From Sphingomonas kyeonggiensis (GTDB taxonomy: Bacteria; Pseudomonadota; Alphaproteobacteria; Sphingomonadales; Sphingomonadaceae): DNA of 64,000 bases. A program made the translations under genes and the position numbers. The stretch spans positions 1,302,383 through 1,366,382 of the forward strand of contig NZ_JACIEH010000002.1 in the NCBI RefSeq assembly GCF_014196745.1, in the 5' to 3' direction. Positions 52,746 through 61,696 of the stretch are shown here, one piece after another; within the stretch, counting starts at the first letter, position 1, and every line of letters begins with the position of its first letter. The notes beneath the pieces are model-generated. The model worked only from the letters and a program-made list of their open reading frames with translations. It did no database searches and was not told the DNA's origin.

Positions 52746-54202
52746 TGCGCGGCGCCTGCGATCAGGAAGGCGCGGATATCGGCGACCAGCTTCTGCCAGC
52801 TCGCATCGTCCGAATAGGCGACATGGCCGGCGGGATAGCGCGCGTTCCGGTAGCGCTCGGCGGGAAGCGCGGACTGGGCGAACAGATAATCGGCGGCTCC
52901 TACGGTGGTGGTCAGGTCGAACAGCCCGGTGCCGACGAACAGCCGCATTCTGGGGTTGTCGGCCATGTTCTTCTCGAGCTGAGCCATGAACGGCCAGTCG
53001 TTGAACGGGGAATCGCCGGCGCCATAGGCCCAGTCGCCGGGGAAGCGGGCGATCACCTTATAGGCGGAAGGGTCGGCCACGCCGATCCGCTTGAGCTCGC
53101 CGAGCACTGCCTTGCCGTACAGGTCGGAGACTGCCGAGAAGGCGTCGGGCCCGACGATCTCGCCGGCATTGGCGGGGCGCGGCGCGGTGTAGCGCGCATC
53201 GTAGCGGCCGAGCACCTTGCCCTCGGTGCGCAGCAGCTCGGTGCGGAACTGCTCCTTCGAGATGCGCAGGTCGTGCGACAGGTAATAGGCGCGCGGGATG
53301 CCGGTCAGGTCTTCCAGCTTCGTCGTGATCTCGGCGCGGGTGGCGGCGTCGAGCGCTGCGCCGCGGAACAGCGCGTTGAGATAGACGGGGCCGAACGCGG
53401 TCGCCTCGGCGGCGCTCGCGGCGGGATCGCAGGCGGCGGGGCGCTTGTGGTGGTAGCAGGCGATCGCCGCCAGGGTAGGCAGCGAGATCGGATAGGTGAT
53501 GACATTGTCCGGCCGCTGCGACGTCTCGATCATGTTGAGCGCCTGGCCGAGCAGCAGCACGCCGCGCACCTGCAGCGCGGGGTCGCGCAGGCGCAGCGCC
53601 TCGACCATCGCTGCTGCGCGGATCGTGCCATAGCTCTCGCCCAATATGTAGAGCGGCGCGCCGGTGCGGCCGTGTGCGGCCAGCCAGGCCTGGGCGAGCT
53701 GCGCCACGGCGTCGGCATCGCCCTTTACCGACTGGTAGACGCTGCGATCGGCATCCTCGGCGAAGCTCGAGAAGCCGGTGCCCGGCGGATCGAGGAAGAC
53801 GAGATCGGCAAGGTCGAGCAGGGTCGCAGGATTGGCCGAGACACTGGCTTGGTCAGGCAGCGGCGCGGCGGGGTCCTGCGGCACCTGCGCGCGCATCGGG
53901 CCGAGCGCGCCCATGTTGAGATAGGCCGAGGCGGCGCCTGGGCCGCCGTTGAAGATGAAGAGCACCGGCCGATCGGCGCGGGCCGGGCCGGTATAGGAGA
54001 CGTATCCGGCGGTCGCGTCCTGCTTGCCCGGCTTGCTGGCGACGGGCACCAGCCCGACCTCGGCCTGTACCTTCACGGTCTTGCCGGCGACCTTCACCGC
54101 CTGCTCGCTGCGCGCCTGGACCTGTGCCAGCGCCGCGTTGCCGCTCAGCAGGGCGGCGGCAAGCGCGGTTCCGGCCAGCAGCCGCCTGATATTCCCCCGC
54201 AT
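52742..54202 (-). CDS. Exported S10 family serine carboxypeptidase, copy 1
   Basis: The 486-residue protein has a signal peptide (RRLLAGTALAAALLSGNAALAQ) and the S10 landmarks FIFNGGPGAASAYLNMGALG (oxyanion region) and LGESYGTIRA with Ser190. The Asp and His regions lie near FVGTGLFDLTT and PAGHVAYSD. It removes C-terminal residues from peptides in the periplasm. The ATG at 54202 has GGGAGG six bases upstream; an ATG at 54208 overlaps the previous stop. It lies between the aminotransferase and permease genes. Confidence 0.9.
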   Translation of the reverse strand: MRGNIRRLLAGTALAAALLSGNAALAQVQARSEQAVKVAGKTVKVQAEVGLVPVASKPGKQDATAGYVSYTGPARADRPVLFIFNGGPGAASAYLNMGALGPMRAQVPQDPAAPLPDQASVSANPATLLDLADLVFLDPPGTGFSSFAEDADRSVYQSVKGDADAVAQLAQAWLAAHGRTGAPLYILGESYGTIRAAAMVEALRLRDPALQVRGVLLLGQALNMIETSQRPDNVITYPISLPTLAAIACYHHKRPAACDPAASAAEATAFGPVYLNALFRGAALDAATRAEITTKLEDLTGIPRAYYLSHDLRISKEQFRTELLRTEGKVLGRYDARYTAPRPANAGEIVGPDAFSAVSDLYGKAVLGELKRIGVADPSAYKVIARFPGDWAYGAGDSPFNDWPFMAQLEKNMADNPRMRLFVGTGLFDLTTTVGAADYLFAQSALPAERYRNARYPAGHVAYSDDASWQKLVADIRAFLIAGAAQ

Positions 54203-54204
54203 GC

Positions 54205-55413
54205 TCATCCTCCCTGTTGTTCCCGGTAGCGGATCAGGCCTTCGGTCAGGGCCTGCAGGCCGTAATCCACTTCCGCCGGTGCCCCGGCGAAGCCGATCCG
54301 GATATGCCCCGGCGCGCCGAAATACTCGCCAGGTGCTACGATCACGCCGCAGCGGTCCGCCAGCCATTCGGAAAAGGCGATGCTGTCCTCGATGCCGACC
54401 AGCCGGGGGAAGGCGATGCAGCCGAAATCGGGCAGGGCGCCTTCGAATAGGCCTTCGTCGAGCCAGTGACGGTGATAGGATTCGATGATCGGCCGCGCGC
54501 GCGACATGATCCGGCTGCGATAGCCGTCGAACATCTTGGGCTGCTCGAGCACCAAGGCGGCAAAGGCATGGGCGAGGTTGGAGACGCCGAAGTCGATCTC
54601 CTCGGCCAGCGCCCGGATCCGCGCCATCCGCCCGGGCTCGCCGACGATCCAGCCGCAGCGCAGCGTGCTGAGCCCGTGCGACTTGGTCAGGCTGCTCACG
54701 CTGATCAGCGCGGGCGACAGGCTGGCGGCGGGCAGGGGACGCAGCGCCGCGTCGACATAGTCGCCATAGACCTCGTCGACGATCACGCTGATCCCCCGCG
54801 CCTCGGCGATATTGCCGATCGCGATGAGGGGCTCGCGGTCCAGCGCCATGCCGGAGGGGTTGTGCAGGTCGGACAGCACGATCAGCCTGGTCCGCGGGTC
54901 GATCCGCGCGGCGAGCTCGTCGGGGTCGATAGTGAACCGGTCCCCGCGCCGCTCGAAGCGGTCGACGCCGAAGCCGTGGGTCTCGGCGATCTTGTGGAAC
55001 AGGTCGAAGCCGGGATTCTCCACCAGCACCCGGTCGCCCGGCGCCAGCATCGCGCGGTAGATCAGCGACAGCGCGCCGGTCGCGCCGGTCGTGCACAGCA
55101 CCTGCTCCGCCGGCACCTGGTAGCGGTGGGCGAGCTGCTCCACCACATAGGGATTCCCGCTGGCGAAGGCGCTGGTGTAGCGCGAGGTGATCGGTTCCGA
55201 GAATCCTTCGAGGATGATCTGGCGCAGCAGGTCGAAGGGTTCCGGCACGGAACTGTCGAACAGGCTCACCAGCAAATTGCGCTCCGAACGGACGGCGCGG
55301 ATCACCCGGCGCACCCAATGCGAATAGGATTCCCCAACCGGCGCCCCGGCGCCAGGGATATCCGCTTCGCCCAGGGCCGCGGGGGAAAGGTCGGTAAATT
55401 CCGGCCGGTTCAT
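54205..55413 (-). CDS. PLP-dependent aminotransferase, class I/II fold
   Basis: The protein has 402 residues from the ATG at 55413 (the longer frame from 55494 is not protein-like). It shows VLCTTGATGALSLIYRA, NPGFDLFH, LSDLHNPSG and the PLP-lysine region SSLTKSHGLSTLRCGW. It lacks a signal peptide, so it is cytosolic, and would process amino acids released from imported peptides. It follows the TonB receptor gene and precedes an S10 peptidase gene in one operon. Confidence 0.88.
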   Translation of the reverse strand: MNRPEFTDLSPAALGEADIPGAGAPVGESYSHWVRRVIRAVRSERNLLVSLFDSSVPEPFDLLRQIILEGFSEPITSRYTSAFASGNPYVVEQLAHRYQVPAEQVLCTTGATGALSLIYRAMLAPGDRVLVENPGFDLFHKIAETHGFGVDRFERRGDRFTIDPDELAARIDPRTRLIVLSDLHNPSGMALDREPLIAIGNIAEARGISVIVDEVYGDYVDAALRPLPAASLSPALISVSSLTKSHGLSTLRCGWIVGEPGRMARIRALAEEIDFGVSNLAHAFAALVLEQPKMFDGYRSRIMSRARPIIESYHRHWLDEGLFEGALPDFGCIAFPRLVGIEDSIAFSEWLADRCGVIVAPGEYFGAPGHIRIGFAGAPAEVDYGLQALTEGLIRYREQQGG

Positions 55414-55490
55414 GTTCTGGTTCGTTTTCCGTCCGTGCCTGGGGTCAAGCCATGGGGTGCCGCCCGGCACTGTGCCGGGCGGTCGAGGGA

Positions 55491-58400
55491 TCACTTGAGC
55501 TTGATGGTCGCGCCGACGAAGAAGCGCCGCCCGAGAATGTCGCCATAGGCGATCTGCGGGTAGGACGGTGCCTTGTCGGTGAAGTTGTCGATGCCCGCCC
55601 GCAGAGCGAAATTGCCGAGGTCGTACTGCGTCGAGATGCTGTGGACCACATTGGCATCCAGCATCGGCGTCGGCGTCGTCTCGATCGTCGCGTTCGCCGC
55701 CGAGCGGGTGCGGCCGCGATAGTCGAGCTGATAGGTCAGGCGGAACGGCCCATTCTCATAGACCGCGTTGAACTGCCCCACCCATTTCGGGCTGAGATAG
55801 GTGTCGTCGGTCCGCGTGAAGGTGGTGCCGGTCACCGACCGCGTCAGCAGCGCATTGTGCGTCGCCACCGCGCGCAGCCCGAGCTTGCCGATATCGCCGC
55901 CGCCGAACACATCGGCCAGCGCGAAGCGATAGTCGATCATGTAGGTCTCGCCGCGATACTTGATCACGCCGGCGTTGAAGGTGGTGGTGGTGCCGGTCAG
56001 CACCGAGCCGCCGATCGCCGTCGCGCTCGGATTGGCGATGCGCGAGAAGGCGCTGCACACCGCCGCGTCCGGGCTCGCCTCGTCATAGCAGGCCGCCATG
56101 AAATCCTCGGTCGTGAAGGGCGACAGTCCGTCCTTCAGGTCGATCTGGACGCGGTCCGCGCTGATCGTCAGCCCGGGCACGAAGCGCGGCTGGAACACGA
56201 AGCCATAGGTCAGCGTGTCCGAGATCTCGTTGCGCAGGCCGGTATTGCCGCCGCTGGTGATCGTCGCGATGCTGAAGTTCTCGGCCGGATCCTGGAAGCG
56301 GGCGAGCCGCTGGGCCGCGCTCAGCCCCGCGCCGGTGCCGTCGGGATCGACGCCATAGCCGGGGTTGGCCGCGAACAGCGCAAGGCAGTTGGCCCGGCGG
56401 TTCGCGGGATTGGGCCCGCTGTTGATCCGGTCGGCATCGCAGGGATCGAAGCCCACCGAGCCGAGCCCGCTCGAGGTCGGCGCGAGCAGCTGGGTGAGCG
56501 TCGGCGCGCGGAAGTTGCGGCTGCGCGAGCCGCGCAGGGTCAGCCCGCCGGTCACTTCCCAGCGCAGCCCGACGTCCCACACATTCTCGCTGCCGGCGAG
56601 CGAGTTGTCGACATAGCGGAACGCGCCCTTCAGCTCGAGCGCCTTGACCAGCGGCAGGGTAAAGCCCTTGCCGACCAGCGGGATCGAAAGCTCGGCCGAA
56701 AGCTCGTCGGTGTTATAGCCGCCGGACTGGGCGACCTGGGTCGATCCGTCGCCGAAGGTCCCCTGCAGGTTGGCGGCGAGCGGCGAGAAGCGCGCCTTCT
56801 CGTCGCGATGCTCATAGGCGGTGCTGAACGCGACATCGCCCATCGGCAGGCTGAACAGCGATCCGCCCAGCGTCGCGAGCAGGTCGACCTGCTCGTTGGT
56901 CCAGTCCATGCCCGCGCGGGTGCTCACATAGTCGCGCGCCGCCTGGCTCACATTGCCGCGGCCGAACGGATTGATCGGGGCGCAGCTCGCATCGTCGTTG
57001 GTCGTGATGGCATCGGCATTGATCGCGCAGACCACCTTGCCTCCGCTCAGCACCGCGTTGATCGCGTTGTTGTAGCGGCTGTTGATCACTTCCCAGGTGC
57101 GCTGCTTGCCCTCGACCCGGCCATAGCTGCCCGAGACCGACCAGTAGAAGTTGCGCGCGCCGATATCGAAGTCGCCGTCGAGCGTGACGAGTGCGCGATA
57201 GGTGTCGGTGGTGGTGGTGCGGGTGGCGTCCGGCACCAGGTCGTAGAAATACTTGGACAGGTACAGCGGCGCGCCGGCGGCGAAGGTCGGCGAGATCGCG
57301 CTCAGCGCCGCCTTGGCCTGGGCGGTCAGGAAGCCGTTGTTGATCGTGAAGGCGATCGGCCCGGCATAGGTGCCGGCGTTCAGCGTGGTGCGGCTGTTGC
57401 CCTGCGGGATCTCGCTGCCGGTGGTGCGTGCGAACAGCAGCTCGGTCGAGATCTTCATGCGATCGGTCAGGTCGTAATGGCCGATCAGGTTGGCGGTGTA
57501 GCGCTCCACGCCGGTGCGCAGGCCGGCCAGCTCCTGGTAGGCGAAGCCGTCGCCGCCCGAGGCGAAGGGAATGCCCTGGATCGTGCCGGTGTTGTAGGCG
57601 CCGACATTGCCCGCGGAATCGAACTGCAGCGCGCTGCCGCTGGCGTTGCGCGCCAGGAAGTTGGGCGGCGGCGCCGGGCGGGTGAAGATCACGCCATTGC
57701 CGTTGAACGGCCAGAAGGCGGCGTTGAAGATCTCCTTCACCGAAGGGATGCCGTCGCTCGGGCCGGTATCGGCCGAGTTGCTCACGGTCAGGCGGCCGAG
57801 ATTGGACAGCGGGCGATCCGAGAAGCGCAGGATCGGCGACTTGGACCAGCCCACATCGATCGCGACATTGCCGCGGCCGCCGGCGAAGTTGGTGCCCGCG
57901 GTGCCGCGCAGGCTGTAGGTGGCGTAATCGCCGCGGCCCGAGATGCCGGTCTGCCCGTCGAGCACCAGCCCGGTGAAGTCGCTCTTGAGGATATAGTTGA
58001 CCACGCCCGCGATCGCGTCCGAGCCGTATACGGCGGCGCCGCCGCCCTGATAGACTTCGACGCGCTCGAGCAGGCCGAGCGGGATGATGTTGGAATCGAC
58101 CTGTGCGTCACCCACGCCGCCGGGATCGCCGATGCCCGAGCTGCTGGTGACCATGCGGCGGCCATTGACCAGGGTCAGCGTGCGCCCGGCACCCAGGCCG
58201 AACAGGTTCGGCGCCTGGATGCCCGATCCGCTGGCCTCGCCCGATCCGTCCGCCTGGTTGAGCACCGGAACGTTGGAGGGCAGGTCGTTCAGCGCGTCGG
58301 CGGCGCTGGTATAGCCGCGATCGATCACTGCCTGCTGGCCGATCACGGAGACCGGCGCGGCATTGTCCGATTCCGGGCGGCGGATGCGCGAACCGGTGAC

Positions 58401-58541
58401 GATGATCGGCTCGCCGGCTTCGCTTGCGCCCGTGTCCTGCGGCGCGGCCTGCTGTGCCAGTGCAGGCATCGCGGCCATGGCGGTGAACAGCGCCGTCGAT
58501 GCCATCAGCCGGCGCGCGATGCGGGTATGTGTGTTTGTCAT
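55491..58541 (-). CDS. TonB-dependent outer-membrane receptor
   Basis: The protein has 1016 residues from the ATG at 58541; the upstream open frame has no protein character. A signal (LMASTALFTAMAAMPALAQ) is followed by a TonB box-like segment (EPIIVTGSRIRR) and the plug (LNDLPSNVPVLNQADG, VNGRRMVTSS, VEVYQGGGAAVYGSDAIAGVVNYIL). A long barrel ends GATIKLK. It imports a large ligand, here probably a peptide given the S10 peptidases, using TonB energy. It heads the minus-strand run with the aminotransferase, peptidase and permease. Confidence 0.93.
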   Translation of the reverse strand: MTNTHTRIARRLMASTALFTAMAAMPALAQQAAPQDTGASEAGEPIIVTGSRIRRPESDNAAPVSVIGQQAVIDRGYTSAADALNDLPSNVPVLNQADGSGEASGSGIQAPNLFGLGAGRTLTLVNGRRMVTSSSGIGDPGGVGDAQVDSNIIPLGLLERVEVYQGGGAAVYGSDAIAGVVNYILKSDFTGLVLDGQTGISGRGDYATYSLRGTAGTNFAGGRGNVAIDVGWSKSPILRFSDRPLSNLGRLTVSNSADTGPSDGIPSVKEIFNAAFWPFNGNGVIFTRPAPPPNFLARNASGSALQFDSAGNVGAYNTGTIQGIPFASGGDGFAYQELAGLRTGVERYTANLIGHYDLTDRMKISTELLFARTTGSEIPQGNSRTTLNAGTYAGPIAFTINNGFLTAQAKAALSAISPTFAAGAPLYLSKYFYDLVPDATRTTTTDTYRALVTLDGDFDIGARNFYWSVSGSYGRVEGKQRTWEVINSRYNNAINAVLSGGKVVCAINADAITTNDDASCAPINPFGRGNVSQAARDYVSTRAGMDWTNEQVDLLATLGGSLFSLPMGDVAFSTAYEHRDEKARFSPLAANLQGTFGDGSTQVAQSGGYNTDELSAELSIPLVGKGFTLPLVKALELKGAFRYVDNSLAGSENVWDVGLRWEVTGGLTLRGSRSRNFRAPTLTQLLAPTSSGLGSVGFDPCDADRINSGPNPANRRANCLALFAANPGYGVDPDGTGAGLSAAQRLARFQDPAENFSIATITSGGNTGLRNEISDTLTYGFVFQPRFVPGLTISADRVQIDLKDGLSPFTTEDFMAACYDEASPDAAVCSAFSRIANPSATAIGGSVLTGTTTTFNAGVIKYRGETYMIDYRFALADVFGGGDIGKLGLRAVATHNALLTRSVTGTTFTRTDDTYLSPKWVGQFNAVYENGPFRLTYQLDYRGRTRSAANATIETTPTPMLDANVVHSISTQYDLGNFALRAGIDNFTDKAPSYPQIAYGDILGRRFFVGATIKLK

Positions 58542-58707
58542 GCTACCCCTTGCTCCCTGAAATGCGTTCCGGTGGCCTGTGCGGCTCTTTCCCGGATCGG
58601 CATCAGAATAGGCGGGCGGCGCGGAATTTTTTGCCGAAGCCACGCCCGGGAGCGAAAAATATGAAACAAATTCGCAATGTCTGGGCGGGTGAGCGCAAGA
58701 TTTATGC

Positions 58708-60123
58708 TCAGGGTCGGAGGAAGGCCGCGAGATCCTTGCCGAAACGCAGCGTCTCGCGCGGATCCTCATACATCATGTGCCCGCCGGCATAGCAGCGCAG
58801 GGTGAAGCGGGCGGAGACGGCCCGGGGCAGTCCCGCCGCCACCGCTTCGTTGCCGGCGCAGCTGTTCAGCGAGTCATACAGGCCGGTCGCCACCCAGGCG
58901 CGCAGGCGCGGGGCCTTCTCCATCGCGCGCAGCGTCCAGGGCTGGGAAGGACTGGGCGGCCCTTCGCCGGCACGGGCGCGGGCGAGCGAGTCCGGAGTGA
59001 TCGGCGCCTGGTCATATTGCCACTGGCTGCCGGCATCGCTTTCCGGCGCATCGATTCCGGCATAGCTGCCGGTGCGATAGTTCAGCGCGGTGCGATAATA
59101 GTCGAGCACGGTCCGGCCATCGGAGCTGTCGTCCTCGGGCGCTCCGGTCTTGCGCATGTCGAACAGGCCCAGCGTGTCGCCCGCGATCAGCCCGGTGCGG
59201 AAGGCGCGCGGCGAGACCCACAGAGTCTTGGCGTCGATCGTCGCGGGATCGAGCCCCTGGAAGCGGGCAAGCGCGGCGATCACTCGGGCGCGGTCCTCGG
59301 CGGAGAGTGCATCGGGCGCCACCAGGGCAGGGGCATAGACCTTCTCGGCCCAGCTTCGCGCTTCGGCCAGCGCGCGCGGCTGGTCGGCCTGCAGCTCGGG
59401 CGCCAGCTTGCGCAGCGCAAGCGCGGTGGCGGTGCGGTTGACCAGCGACAGCGCGCGCAGTCGGTTGCGGTCGGGCAGGTCGCCCAACGGGATACCGCCC
59501 GAGATCAGCGCGATGCCGGCCACCGGCACCTTGGCGTCGATCAGCCGCTCGGCCACGCCGGCGGCGCGCCACGTCCCGAAGCTCTCGCCGGCGAGGTAGA
59601 GCGCGGAACCGGTGCGGCGATAGGCGGTACGGAAATCGGTGACGAAGCCGGCGACCGAGGCGATATCGGCATTGGTGCCGTAGAAGTCGGCGGCATGGGC
59701 GGGATCGTCGGCCTTGCTGAACCCGGTGCCCACCGGGTCGACGAACACGAGATCGCTCACCCCGAGCGGGCTTGCTTCATTGTCCACCAGCTTGCCCTGC
59801 TTGAGGATGCGCGGGCCGACCGCGTGGAACTGGAGCGTGCGCGAATCCGCGCCGGGGCCGCCATTCCACACAAAGGCGAGCGGGCGTGGCTTGCCGCCGG
59901 GCACCAGATAGGCGGTGTAGAAGATCCGCCCGCGCACCTCGCCGCGCAGGTTGCGCACCGGCAGCGTGCCGGCACAGGCGATGTAGCGCAGCGTCTTGCC
60001 GCCGATCCGGGCGCTGTGCTGCGTCTCCACCGCGTCGCCGGTGCAGGTCTTCGCGCTGGCGGCGATCGGCATCAGCGCTCCGCCGGCCAGCAGCATCGCG
60101 CAAGTCAGTGCTCGAACCTTCAT
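58708..60123 (-). CDS. Exported S10 family serine carboxypeptidase, copy 2
   Basis: The protein has 471 residues from the ATG at 60123, with a signal (LTCAMLLAGGALMPIAASA). It has FVWNGGPGADSRTLQFHAVG and LAGESFGTWRAAG with Ser181; GESFG replaces the usual GESYG. The C-terminal region holds WVATGLYDSLNSC and YAGGHMMYED with the catalytic His. It is only distantly similar to the other two S10 proteins here, so substrate preference should differ. It lies upstream of the TonB receptor gene with about 165 bp between. Confidence 0.9.
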   Translation of the reverse strand: MKVRALTCAMLLAGGALMPIAASAKTCTGDAVETQHSARIGGKTLRYIACAGTLPVRNLRGEVRGRIFYTAYLVPGGKPRPLAFVWNGGPGADSRTLQFHAVGPRILKQGKLVDNEASPLGVSDLVFVDPVGTGFSKADDPAHAADFYGTNADIASVAGFVTDFRTAYRRTGSALYLAGESFGTWRAAGVAERLIDAKVPVAGIALISGGIPLGDLPDRNRLRALSLVNRTATALALRKLAPELQADQPRALAEARSWAEKVYAPALVAPDALSAEDRARVIAALARFQGLDPATIDAKTLWVSPRAFRTGLIAGDTLGLFDMRKTGAPEDDSSDGRTVLDYYRTALNYRTGSYAGIDAPESDAGSQWQYDQAPITPDSLARARAGEGPPSPSQPWTLRAMEKAPRLRAWVATGLYDSLNSCAGNEAVAAGLPRAVSARFTLRCYAGGHMMYEDPRETLRFGKDLAAFLRP

Positions 60124-60184
60124 CGCTTTGTTCCTTCGAGAAGCCCACCGCTTGGCGGACACGCCTTCCGTCATTCTCACTCCC

Positions 60185-60277
60185 GTCATCCCCGCGAAGG
60201 CGGGGATCCATTCTGGCTGGCCGCAATGTGTCTCACTGCCTTCGGCGACTATGGATCCCCGCCTTCGCGCGGATGAC
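60185..60277. repeat. Intergenic palindromic repeat element
   Basis: GTCATCCCCGCGAAGGCGGG... (60185-60211) is inverted at 60251-60277 (ATGGATCCCCGCCTTCGCGC...). The arms are about 27 bases with small differences and a 39-base centre. This type of element is common between alphaproteobacterial genes. It lies in the divergent 329-base gap (60124-60452) and could form a long hairpin. Confidence 0.75.
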
Positions 60278-60452
60278 GAAGAGAGGTTCGATCCATCCTA
60301 TCCGGGCCCGTGGGGAATTTTTATGCGCAACATGGCGAGTTTGCGGGGAAGCACGGGATCGGCTTCGCTGTGATAGCCCGTGAAAATCGGCAAAAACTAT
60401 TCGCGCGACCGGCGCTAAGCTGATCGGCAATTCTAACAGGGGAAGGCGGGGC

Positions 60453-61685
60453 ATGCGATCGGGCGTCACACGGCGCGAAATCCTGGCAGCGGCGGGCGCC
60501 GCGCCGCTGGTCGTGCAGGCTGCCTCCGCTGCAGGGGCCTCCACACCGCTGCCCGACAGGGCGAGCTTCGCGCCGATGCCCGGGCCCTATCTGGATTCGG
60601 GCACGATGCATCCGATCCCGCTCGGTGCCCGCGACGCGGTGCGCGCCTATCTCGATCAGCGCGCCACCACCGATGGCCATTATCCCACCGATGCGGTCGA
60701 AACCCGGGTCAAGGCGAGCTTCGCCAAACTCATCAATGCCACGCCCGAGGAGATCGCCTTCGTCCAGAGCACCACGGCGGGGGAGCAGCTCGTCATCGAC
60801 GCGCTCGATTTTCCGCGTGCCGGGGGCCGGATCGTCACCGATACGCTGCACTTCTTCGGCTCCTTCTACCTCTATCAGGAGCTGGCGAAGCAGGGCGTCG
60901 ATGTCGCCTGGGTGCGTCCCACCGACAATCGCATCTCGGTCGAGGCGATGGAAAAGGCGATCACCCCGGGCACAAGGCTGGTCGCGCTGTCGCTGGTGTC
61001 GACGTACAATGGCTTCGAGCATGACCTGAAGCGCGTGTGCGAGATCGCCCATGCCCGCGGCGCGCTCGTCTATGCCGACATCATCCACGCGGCCGGCACG
61101 ATCCCGATCGACGTGCGCGCCACCAATGTCGATTTCGCCGCGACCGCCAGCTACAAATGGCTGATGGGCGATTTCGGGCTGGGCTTCCTCTATGCCCGCG
61201 CCGACCTGCACGACCGGCTTAAGCGCACCCGCTATGGCTATTACCAGCTCGCGAAGTTCGCCCCGCACGTCTATCCCTTCGATCCGCCGGGCGAGACGAT
61301 CGCCGATGTCGCGCCGCGTCCGGACATGGAGGGGCTGTTCGCCGGCGGCACCCATTCGCACACTGTCGTCGCGCAGCTCGACTGGTCGCTCGACTATATC
61401 CTCAAGCTGGGCGTCGATCGCATCGCCGCGCATCGCCAGCCGCTGATGGCGCGGCTGCGCAAGGTGCTGGCCGATCGCGGCTACACGATCGTCACCCCGG
61501 CCGGCAGCCGCACGCCGCTGCTCACCTGCGCGCTCGAGGGCGCCTACGCCAAGCTCTCCGATCCGCTGAAGGCGGCGAAGGTGCAGATCACCCTGTCGCG
61601 CAACCGTTTCCGCGTCTGCCCGTCCGTCTTCAACGACCTGGACGATATCGAGCGGCTGCTCGCCGCGCTTCCCCGCATTTCCTGA
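60453..61685 (+). CDS. Tat-exported class V aminotransferase-fold PLP enzyme
   Basis: The 410-residue protein begins with a Tat-type signal (VTRREILAAAGAAPLVVQAAS). The class V fold follows: FVQSTTAGEQLVID, VYADIIHAAGTIPIDV (Asp of the PLP ring contact) and SYKWLMGDFGLGFLY with the PLP lysine. It resembles the isopenicillin N epimerase/selenocysteine-lyase-like group. Export of a folded PLP enzyme suggests periplasmic action on a peptide or amino acid. It is 11 bp before the third S10 gene and divergent from the S10 copy 2/TonB run. Confidence 0.85.
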   Translation: MRSGVTRREILAAAGAAPLVVQAASAAGASTPLPDRASFAPMPGPYLDSGTMHPIPLGARDAVRAYLDQRATTDGHYPTDAVETRVKASFAKLINATPEEIAFVQSTTAGEQLVIDALDFPRAGGRIVTDTLHFFGSFYLYQELAKQGVDVAWVRPTDNRISVEAMEKAITPGTRLVALSLVSTYNGFEHDLKRVCEIAHARGALVYADIIHAAGTIPIDVRATNVDFAATASYKWLMGDFGLGFLYARADLHDRLKRTRYGYYQLAKFAPHVYPFDPPGETIADVAPRPDMEGLFAGGTHSHTVVAQLDWSLDYILKLGVDRIAAHRQPLMARLRKVLADRGYTIVTPAGSRTPLLTCALEGAYAKLSDPLKAAKVQITLSRNRFRVCPSVFNDLDDIERLLAALPRIS

Positions 61686-61696
61686 AAGGCTCCCTG

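Noticed and set aside
55452..58664. A 1070-codon open frame opposite the TonB receptor gene
   Set aside because: It is antisense to a well-supported receptor; its product is rich in Arg, Ala, Gly and Glu without family motifs, the usual mirror frame of high-GC genes.
58777..60276. A 499-codon plus-strand frame opposite the second S10 peptidase gene
   Set aside because: It is a shadow frame; the opposite strand has a signal peptide and the GESFG active site.
60185..60277. Possible CRISPR-like or insertion-sequence end
   Set aside because: There is one inverted pair only, with no spacers and no transposase; it fits a common intergenic palindrome.
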